A stretch of DNA of 64,000 nucleotides, taken from the NCBI RefSeq assembly GCF_011089895.1, contig NZ_JAANAT010000001.1, positions 1,612,001 through 1,676,000 of the forward strand. Direction: 5' to 3'. Below are positions 45,647-53,900 of this stretch, piece by piece. Each line of letters opens with the position of its first letter. The stretch's first letter is position 1. A program made the translations under genes and the position numbers. Under the pieces are notes generated by a model, which did not search any database, had not been told where the DNA came from, and saw only the letters and a list, made by a program, of their open reading frames with translations. Source of the DNA: Mucilaginibacter inviolabilis. Its GTDB lineage: Bacteria; Bacteroidota; Bacteroidia; Sphingobacteriales; Sphingobacteriaceae.

Positions 45647-45722
45647 GAAATCATTCTGCCATTTGCTGCCACCATTGTACAGGTTCTTGTTATCATTGGT
45701 TGGCGTGATGACTGTACTATCC
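45647..45722 (-). pseudogene. RHS core fragment fused to the recombinase remnant
   Basis: The minus strand reads STVITPTNDNKNLYNGGSKW-QNDF, nearly the same as the RHS core of the intact protein at 52020-52095 (there GSTVATPTNDNKNLYNGG). Similarity ends abruptly at about 45647, where recombinase-linked sequence begins. It is the outermost trace of the RHS tip array and marks its truncation. Confidence 0.7.
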
Positions 45723-45759
45723 GCCGCACATGCGCGAGCAAAAGGAGCGCATTATATAA

Positions 45760-46206
45760 TTAGTGTATTAACAAGTCAGAATAGGCATGATAAGAATTTA
45801 TTTTGATGCTCCCACCATTTTGTCGTCTAAATCCAATGATCTCATCAATCGTCCCCTTTTGATATGTCACCTTTAACTTATAGTTATAAGAGATTTCGTT
45901 GGTGTTACCCGCGATATTCCGTATATAAAGGTCTGAAATCTTATAATTTTTACAGCTACCTACTTTGGTGTTAATAAATTTTAATAACTTACTTATCCCA
46001 TGGCTTCCAGCCAACTGCTTTAAACTATCACCGACCAGGGTGTCTACCTCATCAAAATCTTTAGTACTGATTTTTTTATAAACTTCATTTAAAAAGACTT
46101 TGCCATCCTGGTTGTCCGCTTCCTGATTTATAGCTACATTGTTAAACGTGCATGCCCCCGTTAAAGAAACAATCATCAATAGTAAAGAGTATATTATTTT
46201 TCTCAT
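45760..46206 (-). CDS. Small lipoprotein in the RHS array, possible immunity protein
   Basis: 148 residues from the Met at 46206 (MRKIIYSLLLM); the frame also allows a start at 46239, but the lipoprotein signal begins at the inner Met. The signal ends in the lipobox LTGAC. The mature part (FLNEVYKKISTKDFDEVDTLV ... GTIDEIIGFRRQNGGSIKI) is an alpha+beta domain resembling DUF4019/DUF3887-type small exported proteins. It sits downstream of a displaced RHS tip, where immunity genes are expected, and the DNA is AT-rich compared with the flanks. It could also be an unrelated cargo gene. Confidence 0.5.
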   Translation of the reverse strand: MRKIIYSLLLMIVSLTGACTFNNVAINQEADNQDGKVFLNEVYKKISTKDFDEVDTLVGDSLKQLAGSHGISKLLKFINTKVGSCKNYKISDLYIRNIAGNTNEISYNYKLKVTYQKGTIDEIIGFRRQNGGSIKINSYHAYSDLLIH

Positions 46207-46337
46207 TAAATGTGAATTCAAAAAGTAAGATATCTCCATACTTATGTAGCCCTGATAAAAAGTCGGGCCATAAAGAAGTAGATTCCCAAAATCGATCTAC
46301 CATTAGCTGCAGTCATTGCAAACCAGAATTTTCAAAA

Positions 46338-46736
46338 TCAAGAATCAATTTTTAAAATACGAGACCTCATTAAGGTTCCATAATGATAAATTAACCAAAA
46401 AGATGTGACACAATAAATGATAACGAAAACTGTCCCAACTATTTTCCTTTCTCTACTTTGATCTTTAAACAATTTATTACTAATCAAGTACTTTTGTTTA
46501 TACAATGAACCATAATAAACAAATACCAGAGGAAAAAACAGGAGTATGTAAAATGTAAAACCAGTAAATATTATTTTACCTAATAATAGATTTACTACAC
46601 ACATTGCACCCAATATATTTAGCCCTAAAAGTATAGAGACCATAAAATACGCATTCGCAGCAGAAACAATATTACCAGTTTCCATTAACTTGGATAATGA
46701 ATAGAATTTATAAAATAAATATTGATATAATTTCAT
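46338..46736 (-). CDS. Small membrane protein in the RHS array
   Basis: A 132-residue protein with three or four hydrophobic helices (AYFMVSILLGLNILGAM, FTGFTFYILLFFPLVFVYY, IVGTVFVIIYCVTSFWL) and a basic loop KQKYLISNKLFKD. No family was recognised. It lies between two exported-protein genes in a very AT-rich stretch, typical of recently acquired immunity-type genes in polymorphic toxin loci. A role as immunity protein to a lost tip is an inference from position. Confidence 0.45.
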   Translation of the reverse strand: MKLYQYLFYKFYSLSKLMETGNIVSAANAYFMVSILLGLNILGAMCVVNLLLGKIIFTGFTFYILLFFPLVFVYYGSLYKQKYLISNKLFKDQSRERKIVGTVFVIIYCVTSFWLIYHYGTLMRSRILKIDS

Positions 46737-46825
46737 TTCAAAATAGTTAATTAACGATTAGTGTAACCATTCGGCGTAGCGATCGGGCCTCCTTCCTGAA
46801 TTAGCAAAAGTTGCTAATCTCTCGG

Positions 46826-46900
46826 TTTATTACTTTATATCTCGCATTACAAATGCTTAATACCATTTTACACACTCGTTACAAACGAGCGCAAAATTGG
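46826..46900. repeat. 75-bp repeat with CTCGTT-ACA-AACGAG hairpin, copy 1
   Basis: Nearly identical to 48623-48696 (a handful of differences in about 75 bp), same orientation. It contains a hairpin with a 6-bp stem and ACA loop at 46875-46889. Both copies lie just downstream of immunity-type genes, at the borders of RHS tip modules. Confidence 0.75.
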
Positions 46901-46902
46901 TA

Positions 46903-47463
46903 TTATTTTATACGCCGAGCTTTTTTTAAGTCATTATACCACTTGCCATTTAAAGTTTCTTTTACAGTAACTTTAAATCCCTTTGATAAAGTTTTACATT
47001 CAAGCATTTTATTTAGCAATCGTCTAAGAGATTCGTTTTTATATTGTTTTGCTACTGTATAGTCGGTATCAAACTCATTAAAAATACATCTGTTTAATAG
47101 TTGCTCATCTATTTTATTATGGTTATACAAACTAAAATAAGAATCTAAAATTTTAATATTTTCATTCAACGGTAATTTTGTCATCGTGCATATGGCAATA
47201 ATCTTATTTTGAAAGTCAACAGATTTCTGCAAATATTGAATAACAGAACTTTCAAATCTAAGTGGAGTGAAATAGACTTCATTAAACTCTTTTACATGAT
47301 GCAAGGCAAAAATATTGGTCAAGTCGACAACTTTTGAATGGATTATTTTAATCCTTTCTTCAAAGTTCAAGCTATCGAGATTTCGATATTTAAGTAATTT
47401 TGACGCGTTAACGGCAAATATTGACATAGCAAAAATAAGTAATGTTAAAATTATTGTTTTCAT
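46903..47463 (-). CDS. Exported protein, probable immunity partner of the amidase-like RHS tip
   Basis: A 186-residue protein with a clean signal peptide (hydrophobic LTLLIFAMSIFAV followed by NAS at about residue 21) and a helical mature domain without recognised motifs (FALHHVKEFNEVYFTPLRF, KLPLNENIKILDSYF). It starts 12 bp after the stop of the displaced RHS tip that carries a Cys/His amidase-like domain. A periplasmic immunity protein would be expected for a toxin that attacks peptidoglycan. Pairing is inferred from order, spacing and export signal. Confidence 0.55.
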   Translation of the reverse strand: MKTIILTLLIFAMSIFAVNASKLLKYRNLDSLNFEERIKIIHSKVVDLTNIFALHHVKEFNEVYFTPLRFESSVIQYLQKSVDFQNKIIAICTMTKLPLNENIKILDSYFSLYNHNKIDEQLLNRCIFNEFDTDYTVAKQYKNESLRRLLNKMLECKTLSKGFKVTVKETLNGKWYNDLKKARRIK

Positions 47464-47475
47464 ATTTAAATTATT

Positions 47476-47991
47476 TTAAGGTCCTACATAACGCCTGAAA
47501 ACTGGCCAACCGCCATTATCCGATCGAAATCCCCAATCATTCTCGGTTACCTGTTGTGTATAACTGGAAAAGCTACTTGTTAAATTAGGGCCTATTACGA
47601 TTCCAACGTGGCCAGTTGCATCAGAATAATTTTCTTGTACCGCAACGATATCACCCAGCATGGGAGCTTGCTTACTGGTGAGAACTATCCATCCAGGAAT
47701 TTTAACAAATGGATTTGCCCAATCAGCAGCTGTCGATGGGAACTTACCATTAACATGTGGAAGGCCTGGATTTGCCCCTGCTTTTTTCAATACATCATAG
47801 ACGTATAGGTTACATTTATTACAACGAGCTGGGAAATTACCTTTAGCTACGTAGTAGCCCCATGCCGTTGATCCCTCATAATTTTCTGCAATTCTTACAA
47901 TGTTATTCCTTATATCTTGTACGCTTGGCCCTCCCTGGTTGGCGATATTCGAATTTACAAATTGTTGTCCATTTCCCCACCAGGAAGGCAA
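47476..47991 (-). CDS. Displaced RHS toxin tip with NlpC/CHAP-like amidase domain (orphan tip 2)
   Basis: The frame is open from a frameshift at about 48026; the only start-like codon in it is TTG at 47991, so independent translation is doubtful. After a linker shared with orphan tip 1 (LPSWWGNGQQFVNSN) comes a papain-like domain: CNKCNLYVYDVLKKAG (nucleophile candidate Cys60, counting from 47991), a PSTAADW segment, MLGDIVAVQ and GHVGIVIG (His128). This Cys...GD(I)V...GHVGIV order is that of NlpC/P60 and CHAP amidases, which cut peptidoglycan peptides. It is therefore a predicted cell-wall toxin. The exported protein downstream is its likely immunity factor. Confidence 0.65.
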   Translation of the reverse strand: MPSWWGNGQQFVNSNIANQGGPSVQDIRNNIVRIAENYEGSTAWGYYVAKGNFPARCNKCNLYVYDVLKKAGANPGLPHVNGKFPSTAADWANPFVKIPGWIVLTSKQAPMLGDIVAVQENYSDATGHVGIVIGPNLTSSFSSYTQQVTENDWGFRSDNGGWPVFRRYVGP

Positions 47992-48017
47992 ATTTCCTGA
48001 AGAAAAGGCGTTGATGT

Positions 48018-48554
48018 TTACTTCTGGAGCATCGTAGACCCCGGATTTCCACCTGCCGCCAAGGCCATGCTGGCAGCATAGGTCGAAGCAACGTTTTGAA
48101 CAGATCCAACTCTTTGTCCTGTGATGTAATTGATCGCTGCTACTGCATTCCCTAAAGTCCCGATACCTTGATTGATGTCGTATATCACCGTTCCCATGGG
48201 CCCATTATTGATTGGTATCCCTCCAAATCCTGTTGAGCCCCATCCACTTCCACCTCCTCCTCCATCACCACCACCTCCATATATCCATGCGTCAGAAGAC
48301 GCCTGGTTTTGGGCCGAGAAAGCATTAGGACCGGATATACGGGAGTCATCATCCTGTCTCAATAAATTTCCCATAGGGTCATTGTTCATCATCGGGCTAT
48401 TACCCGCATACTGATAACCGGTCATACTTTCAGCTGATTCCGCAATCGGATCAACACCTGTCCATCTGTCCAAAGCCGCATCATAGCTCCGGTAAAAAGT
48501 CTGGTAATAATCAGGAGGGTTTCCAAAATCGTTCTGCCACTCGATGCCGCCCAC
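48018..48554 (-). pseudogene. RHS core and linker of orphan tip 2, cut off by a frameshift
   Basis: 178 codons starting from GTG: GGIEWQNDFGNPPDYYQ, then the RHS-associated core DAALDRWTGVDPIAES and YAGNSPMMNNDPMGN, the Gly-rich hinge GGGGDGGGGG and a linker identical in large part to orphan tip 1. Compared with that copy one G is missing at about 48026 (CAGAAGTAA versus CAGGAAGTA). This creates a stop and separates the core from its amidase-like tip. No start codon belonging to a full RHS protein lies upstream. Confidence 0.7.
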
Positions 48555-48622
48555 AGATTTTCCTTTACCAAGTTATGGGGTATCTTATCGTTCACAAGCT
48601 GCGCACCTGCGTCAGCTTAGGG

Positions 48623-48696
48623 CTATTACTTTATATCTCGCATTACAAATGCTTAATACCATCTTACGCACTCGTTACAAACGAGCGCCAGATTGG
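48623..48696. repeat. 75-bp repeat with CTCGTT-ACA-AACGAG hairpin, copy 2
   Basis: The match to 46826-46900, with the same hairpin at 48671-48685. It lies between the immunity-type gene ending at 48703 and the RHS core fragment of orphan tip 2. Confidence 0.75.
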
Positions 48697-48702
48697 AAAG
48701 TA

Positions 48703-49143
48703 TTATTTAGCTGTATCTATTTTAAAACGGCTATTATCATTACCAAGTGGTACATCACCAATCCATATTTTGTATTTCTCTGAATACATCGCCATTCCCT
48801 TCCTCAGTTCTGCATCTAAACTCTTTGCAGCAAGTTTGCTATACATAATCAAAAATACGGTATAGTACGTTTTGTAAAAATCATTATTGATTGGCAATGA
48901 TCCTCCTATGGTATTATAAGCCCTTACCATATCAATGTATTCTTCAGGTTTAAACGTAGTCCAGTCACTCATCAATTTGACATAGTTGGATATTTTTCTG
49001 TCAAACTCACTCTTTGTAATTGGTATGCCGATGTTTGTTTGATTAAACTTAATCACACGTGTTGAATCTTGTGCTTTAGTAATTGCGCTCGTTAATAAGA
49101 TCGCAATTAAGAGTAAAAAATATTTATATATTTTCATATCCAT
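48703..49143 (-). CDS. Exported protein, probable immunity partner of orphan RHS tip 1
   Basis: A 146-residue protein (start 49143, or 49137 at the next Met) with a signal peptide (YKYFLLLIAILLTSAITKAQ). The mature domain is helical (KSEFDRKISNYVKLMSDW, MVRAYNTIGG, MYSKLAAKSLDAELRKGM). No family was recognised. It starts three bases after the stop of orphan tip 1, the usual spacing of toxin/immunity pairs, and is exported like the other candidates in this array. Confidence 0.55.
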   Translation of the reverse strand: MDMKIYKYFLLLIAILLTSAITKAQDSTRVIKFNQTNIGIPITKSEFDRKISNYVKLMSDWTTFKPEEYIDMVRAYNTIGGSLPINNDFYKTYYTVFLIMYSKLAAKSLDAELRKGMAMYSEKYKIWIGDVPLGNDNSRFKIDTAK

Positions 49144-49146
49144 AAT

Positions 49147-50166
49147 TTATTTAGTGAATTTGTATCCAGGGTAATCTTGCTGAATTATTTGTATCGCTGC
49201 TGGAGAAACAGTTGGACTATAAATGATTTGGCCGCCATTAATTTGTGCCATATTATTATATCCCCACGTAAAACCTCCTAGTAATCGATCGACACCTGTG
49301 CCATTGTAATTTTGGGCGACTACTATAACATTAAATGTACTTATGTCATTGTAATAGGCGCCATTTTGCTCATCCTGGAATAGAATCGTTCCACTCGTTC
49401 CATTCCAGGTTACACCAGAAGCAACCTCACCAGGTGTTAGATAGTATGGCGCATTAGGTTGTGCCGGTCCATTTTGTTTACCATAAGGTGAATTTATACC
49501 ACCATCAACAAATCCAAGCTTCCTGCTCATTCCAGCATTGCCTGAATAAACTTGAATAATTTGCAAACCAGATGCTTTTATACCGCTTACACTAAAATTT
49601 GCAGCAATTCGATTCATTTCCCAAACTGAACTTGAGATTGAAACGCTTCCTCTCTGGTTGGCACTATTCGAATTTACAAATTGTTGGCCATTTCCACACC
49701 AAGAGGGCAAATTTCCTGAGGAAAAGGCGTTGATATTTACTTCCTGTAGCATCGTAGACCCCGGCTTTCCACCTGCCGCCAAGGCCATGCTGGCAGCATC
49801 GGTCGAAGCAACGTTTTGAACAGATCCAACTCTTTGTCCTGTGATATAATTGATAGCTGCTACTGCATTCCCTAAAGTCCCAATACCTTGATTGATGTCG
49901 TATATCACCGTTCCCATAGGCCCATTATTGATTGGTATCCCTCCAAATCCTGTTGAGCCCCATCCACTTCCACCTCCTCCTCCGTCACCACCACCTCCAT
50001 ATATCCATGCGTCAGAAGACGCCTGGTTTTGGGCCGAGAAAGCATTAGGACCGGATATACGGGAGTCATCATCCTGTCTCAATAAATTTCCCATAGGGTC
50101 ATTGTTCATCATCGGGCTATTACCCGCATACTGATAACCGGTCATACTTTCAGCTGATTCCGCCAC
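49147..50166 (-). CDS. Displaced RHS C-terminal tip with unknown toxin domain (orphan tip 1)
   Basis: A 339-codon frame opening with GTG inside RHS core sequence (AESAESMTGYQYAGN, MMNNDPMGN), then the Gly-rich hinge and the linker shared with orphan tip 2. From about residue 180 it has a unique tip (SGLQIIQVYSGNAGMSRKLG, VIVVAQNYNGTGVDRLLGG) ending FTWGY plus 36 residues. Upstream DNA to about 50270 still matches RHS core but is out of frame because bases are missing, so no full-length protein is made from here. Such orphan tips usually act as a reservoir for recombination with the intact rhs gene. The tip family was not recognised. Confidence 0.6.
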   Translation of the reverse strand: MAESAESMTGYQYAGNSPMMNNDPMGNLLRQDDDSRISGPNAFSAQNQASSDAWIYGGGGDGGGGGSGWGSTGFGGIPINNGPMGTVIYDINQGIGTLGNAVAAINYITGQRVGSVQNVASTDAASMALAAGGKPGSTMLQEVNINAFSSGNLPSWCGNGQQFVNSNSANQRGSVSISSSVWEMNRIAANFSVSGIKASGLQIIQVYSGNAGMSRKLGFVDGGINSPYGKQNGPAQPNAPYYLTPGEVASGVTWNGTSGTILFQDEQNGAYYNDISTFNVIVVAQNYNGTGVDRLLGGFTWGYNNMAQINGGQIIYSPTVSPAAIQIIQQDYPGYKFTK

Positions 50167-50316
50167 TGGATCAATACCTGTCCATCGTCCCAGGGCCGCA
50201 TCGTAACTCTGGTAAAAGTCTGGTAATAATCAGACAGGGGGCCAAAATCATTCTGCTATTGTACAGACTCTTATGTCAAAAGATAAACAACCCATTATTT
50301 TAAAGAGCATCAGCCT

Positions 50317-50335
50317 CAATAGTTACAAACTATTG
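50317..50335. repeat. Hairpin CAATAGTT-ACA-AACTATTG
   Basis: Perfect 8-bp stem with the same ACA loop and GTTACAAAC core as the hairpins at 46875 and 48671. It lies between orphan tip 1 and the lipoprotein gene at 50433, again at an RHS module border. Confidence 0.6.
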
Positions 50336-50432
50336 TCAAATAAATTGCAGATTCACAAACATGCCATTAGTTACTATTCACGCGCGGCATACGTGCTCCA
50401 ACAAAGACTAATACATTTCGATTAACCAGTTA

Positions 50433-50939
50433 TCACAAATAAGAGATTTCCTTAATTATATTTTGATCACATTTTTCCTCTTTCAGATAGTTTAATAATT
50501 CTTTAAAAAACTGGCTTTTGAGTGAATAATATATCGAAAATTTGCGAGGGCCATTAACAATAATGTTATAGCTTTCTGTTGCCGGATCATTATTTAAATG
50601 TTCAGAGTTTGTATAGAATTCTTTATGCGTGAAAACGAACTCCTGAATTGCCGTAAGTGTTTTATTATCTGTTGTTATTCTATTATATCTTATCTTAATA
50701 TACTCCTCTTTTTTTTGTTCTGTTAACGTTGCTGAATCCCCCAACATCCCCTTTAGTTCTGTTAACTGCTGATCATTAAGCTTTATAGTCATTTTTTGGG
50801 TACCTATCCAAAAAATTCTATTTATTTTTGTTTGTATTCCAGTATGTACAAACTCAATAAATTTATTTGAATCATTAGTTTTTTGTGTACAATTAACCAA
50901 TGACAATATTATTAAAAGTAACAGGTTTAGTTTACTCAT
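50433..50939 (-). CDS. Small lipoprotein, probable immunity partner of the intact RHS toxin
   Basis: A 168-residue protein with a lipoprotein signal (LLLLIILSLVNC, Cys17). The mature domain is alpha+beta (KMTIKLNDQQLTELKGML, KIRYNRITTDNKTLTAIQEF, YSLKSQFFKELLNYLKEE). It starts ten bases after the stop of the intact RHS gene, directly downstream of its variable tip. No family was recognised. Membrane anchoring on the periplasmic side suggests that the cognate tip acts in the envelope. Confidence 0.6.
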   Translation of the reverse strand: MSKLNLLLLIILSLVNCTQKTNDSNKFIEFVHTGIQTKINRIFWIGTQKMTIKLNDQQLTELKGMLGDSATLTEQKKEEYIKIRYNRITTDNKTLTAIQEFVFTHKEFYTNSEHLNNDPATESYNIIVNGPRKFSIYYSLKSQFFKELLNYLKEEKCDQNIIKEISYL

Positions 50940-50948
50940 GGCTATTCG

Positions 50949-53900
50949 TTATTTAATTGGTGGGTTATTATAGTTGAAAATTATATTTTTTTGAGTTTGG
51001 GACGGAGTCATGGAAAAATGATAATCAAAAGGATTAAAAAACACGCTACTACCTTGTTGACGATATCCCCAAGTAAATGTGCCAATATCGAAAATAAATC
51101 CGTTGCTGGTTACGCCAACTAAAGTAGTTTCGGCACTGAAAATTCGACTTCGAACTGAAGAGGCAGGGTTATCCTCAAAAAATGACGTTGCATTATTAAA
51201 TTTTGCTTCTCCCTCTAATTGTGATTGTGTATAGTAGAATGGGTAGTTAGAAAATCCGTCATATTTGTTAATATCGTAATACTTACCGTTTAAATTATCG
51301 GAAATTGTTTGAATCCATTGATAAGAAAAAAATTCTTTTCCAGGGGCGCTATTAAACTTTATATTAAAGCTAACCCCCCAAAGTACATCATTACCATCTA
51401 AATAAGTCGTTTTATGAAAATCAACCCAAAATGTACCAAACCGAGTAGTTATCCCGCCACCATAGGACGTTCCATTTAAGCTGGTGCTTACATTTCCTGA
51501 GTTAGCAAATCCAGTCGACGCATACATGGACTGCTGATCAATCCTCACTGATCCATCACCATCAAGAACTAATTGCGCTCCCATGCTGAGTCCTACCTGA
51601 TTTTCTATTGCGGCAGCTGTTCTAAAATCATTACCCGAAAAGCCTAAATGAGTAATACTGCTGCCTGTATTCATTCCATCTATAACATCCTGACTAAAAC
51701 TTAATGCAGACTGCCAAAAAGCACCATAAATATTGCCAGCGCCACCACCTCCTCCGTCACCACCACCTCCATATATCCATGCATCAGAAGACGCCTGGTT
51801 CTGGGCCGCGAAAGCATTAGGGCCCGATACTCGGGAGTCATCATCCTGTCTCAATAAATTTCCCATAGGGTCATTGTTCATCATCGGGCTATTACCCGCA
51901 TACTGATACCCGGTCATACTTTCAGCTGATTCCGCCATCGGATCAACACCTGTCCATCTGCCCAATGCCGCATCATAACTCCGGTAAAAAGTCTGATAAT
52001 AATCGGGCAGGTTCCCAAAGTCGCTCTGCCATTCGCTGCCCCCATTATACAGATTCTTGTTATCATTGGTGGGTGTCGCTACCGTACTACCCGGCATGAT
52101 CAGACCGAAGGCATAATAACTGTTCTCCTGTCTCACCTTGGCTATGCCACCTGTGCCCGTATTATCAAAAGTAACCCGCACATTGCCCTGCTGGTCGGCA
52201 ATGGTATATTCCCTGCTCAGGGTACCGCCATTATTTAATACACGTCCTTCGGGCATCGCGAAATATTGTAAGGTTCCATTCAAATATACAAAACCATCGA
52301 TATAATCCGTCGTGGCCTGCAAAGTGGCTACGCCCCCCACATTATCATATTGCCTTTTCCGGAGCAGGGTACCATCCATGTTATAACTGTAATCAATATA
52401 CCGGTTGGCCGAGGAGCTGAAATAAATCCTTTCGGTACGGTTAAGCACATTATGGGAGATACCTGCAAAACCTTTATAAGGGTCGGACGTAAGGTTGCCA
52501 TTACCATCATAGGTATAGTTACCCGTACCGCCCGTCAGGTTGCGGAAACCAGCCCCGGTATAGCTGGCTCCTGTACCATCGGTCACTGATAATAACTGGT
52601 TAGGATTGGTACTGCTATAGGTATAGGCCAGGTTATCGATGCCGGTATGCGTGCCCGCGCCCTGCATGGCGCTGTTGCGGTAAAGGCTCAGAATATTCCC
52701 ATTCTGATCATAGCTGATCCTATCTTCGTCCCAGCCATGGGTGGTGGTAAAGGCCCCGGTGCTGGCCGTGGTACGCTCGGCGTATATGGCTGCCGTATCC
52801 CGGTTCAGCGCATCATAGTAATAACGAAAAGCCCGCTCATAACTGTTGGTACCACCGCCATCCTTGCTCATCCATTTAACCGCCGAAACTTTGCCATTGT
52901 AATAAGCTGTATTACCCAGGTTAGCATCGGTCTGATCATACAGCAACTGTAAACCAAATACATCGTTAGCATCGCTGTTGGTTACCCCGGCATCATTGCT
53001 CAGTTTGCTGTTATTGATACTCAGCAACTGTCCCCGGATATTATACCGCATATCCACATTTTGCAGATAAGTGCTACCGCTAACCTGACCCAAACCTTTT
53101 TTAATCACTTGCCCCAATTCGTTATACGTGTAAGCGGCTACTACCGAAGAACTACCGCCATTATACGCCTGGCTGACCGAAGTAATCCGGTTCCGGTGAT
53201 CATAGGTAAAACTGGTCTGTACCGTTATGGTAGTGCTTGCCCCGGTCTGCTTGGAGACTTTTGTCACCTGCGGTACACCTGTAAAATCGGGCACGGTGGT
53301 GCTTTTGTCTGTCAGGGTTAGTATGTTGGTAAAGTTCAGATGGTTATTACTCTGTGTTTGTATCGGGTTTCCTCTTTTATCATAAAAAGTGGCCCTGGTC
53401 ATCCAGGTGCCGGCCACGATACCTGGTCCGATATCGAACATCAGCGTCATTGTGGGCATATCTTTTACCGCTGCTGTGGTCGCAGTGCCTTCACCGGGCA
53501 GACCCTGGGCCGAATAGCTGAAATTAGGTGTACCATCCATATCGATGTCATAATCATCGTAGTAGGCATAAGCCAGGGCAAATGTATTGCTTGTTGGAAA
53601 AGCCACATTGGTGTAATAACCCGTTGAAAGAACGGTGGAACGGCTCTCGTACCAATTGGTACCATAGTTGGCACTGACCCAGGCCTGCATAGCTACCCTG
53701 CCGATATGTGTGGCATCGGCATAAATACCCTGGCTCACCATCCGCCCTTTGACATCGTATTTGATGTAATTCCACTGGTTGTTTATCCGCATGTTCGAAT
53801 CCTGCAGCAATACGGGACGGTTATAGGGATCATAAATGGTCAATACCTTGCTCTGGGCCGGCACTGTTTTTTCTACCAGGCGGCCCATGTTGTCATATAC

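Noticed and set aside
48172-50134. Plus-strand proline-rich frames opposite the RHS hinges (PPPPSPPPPY-type)
   Set aside because: They are shadows of the glycine-rich hinge coded on the minus strand.
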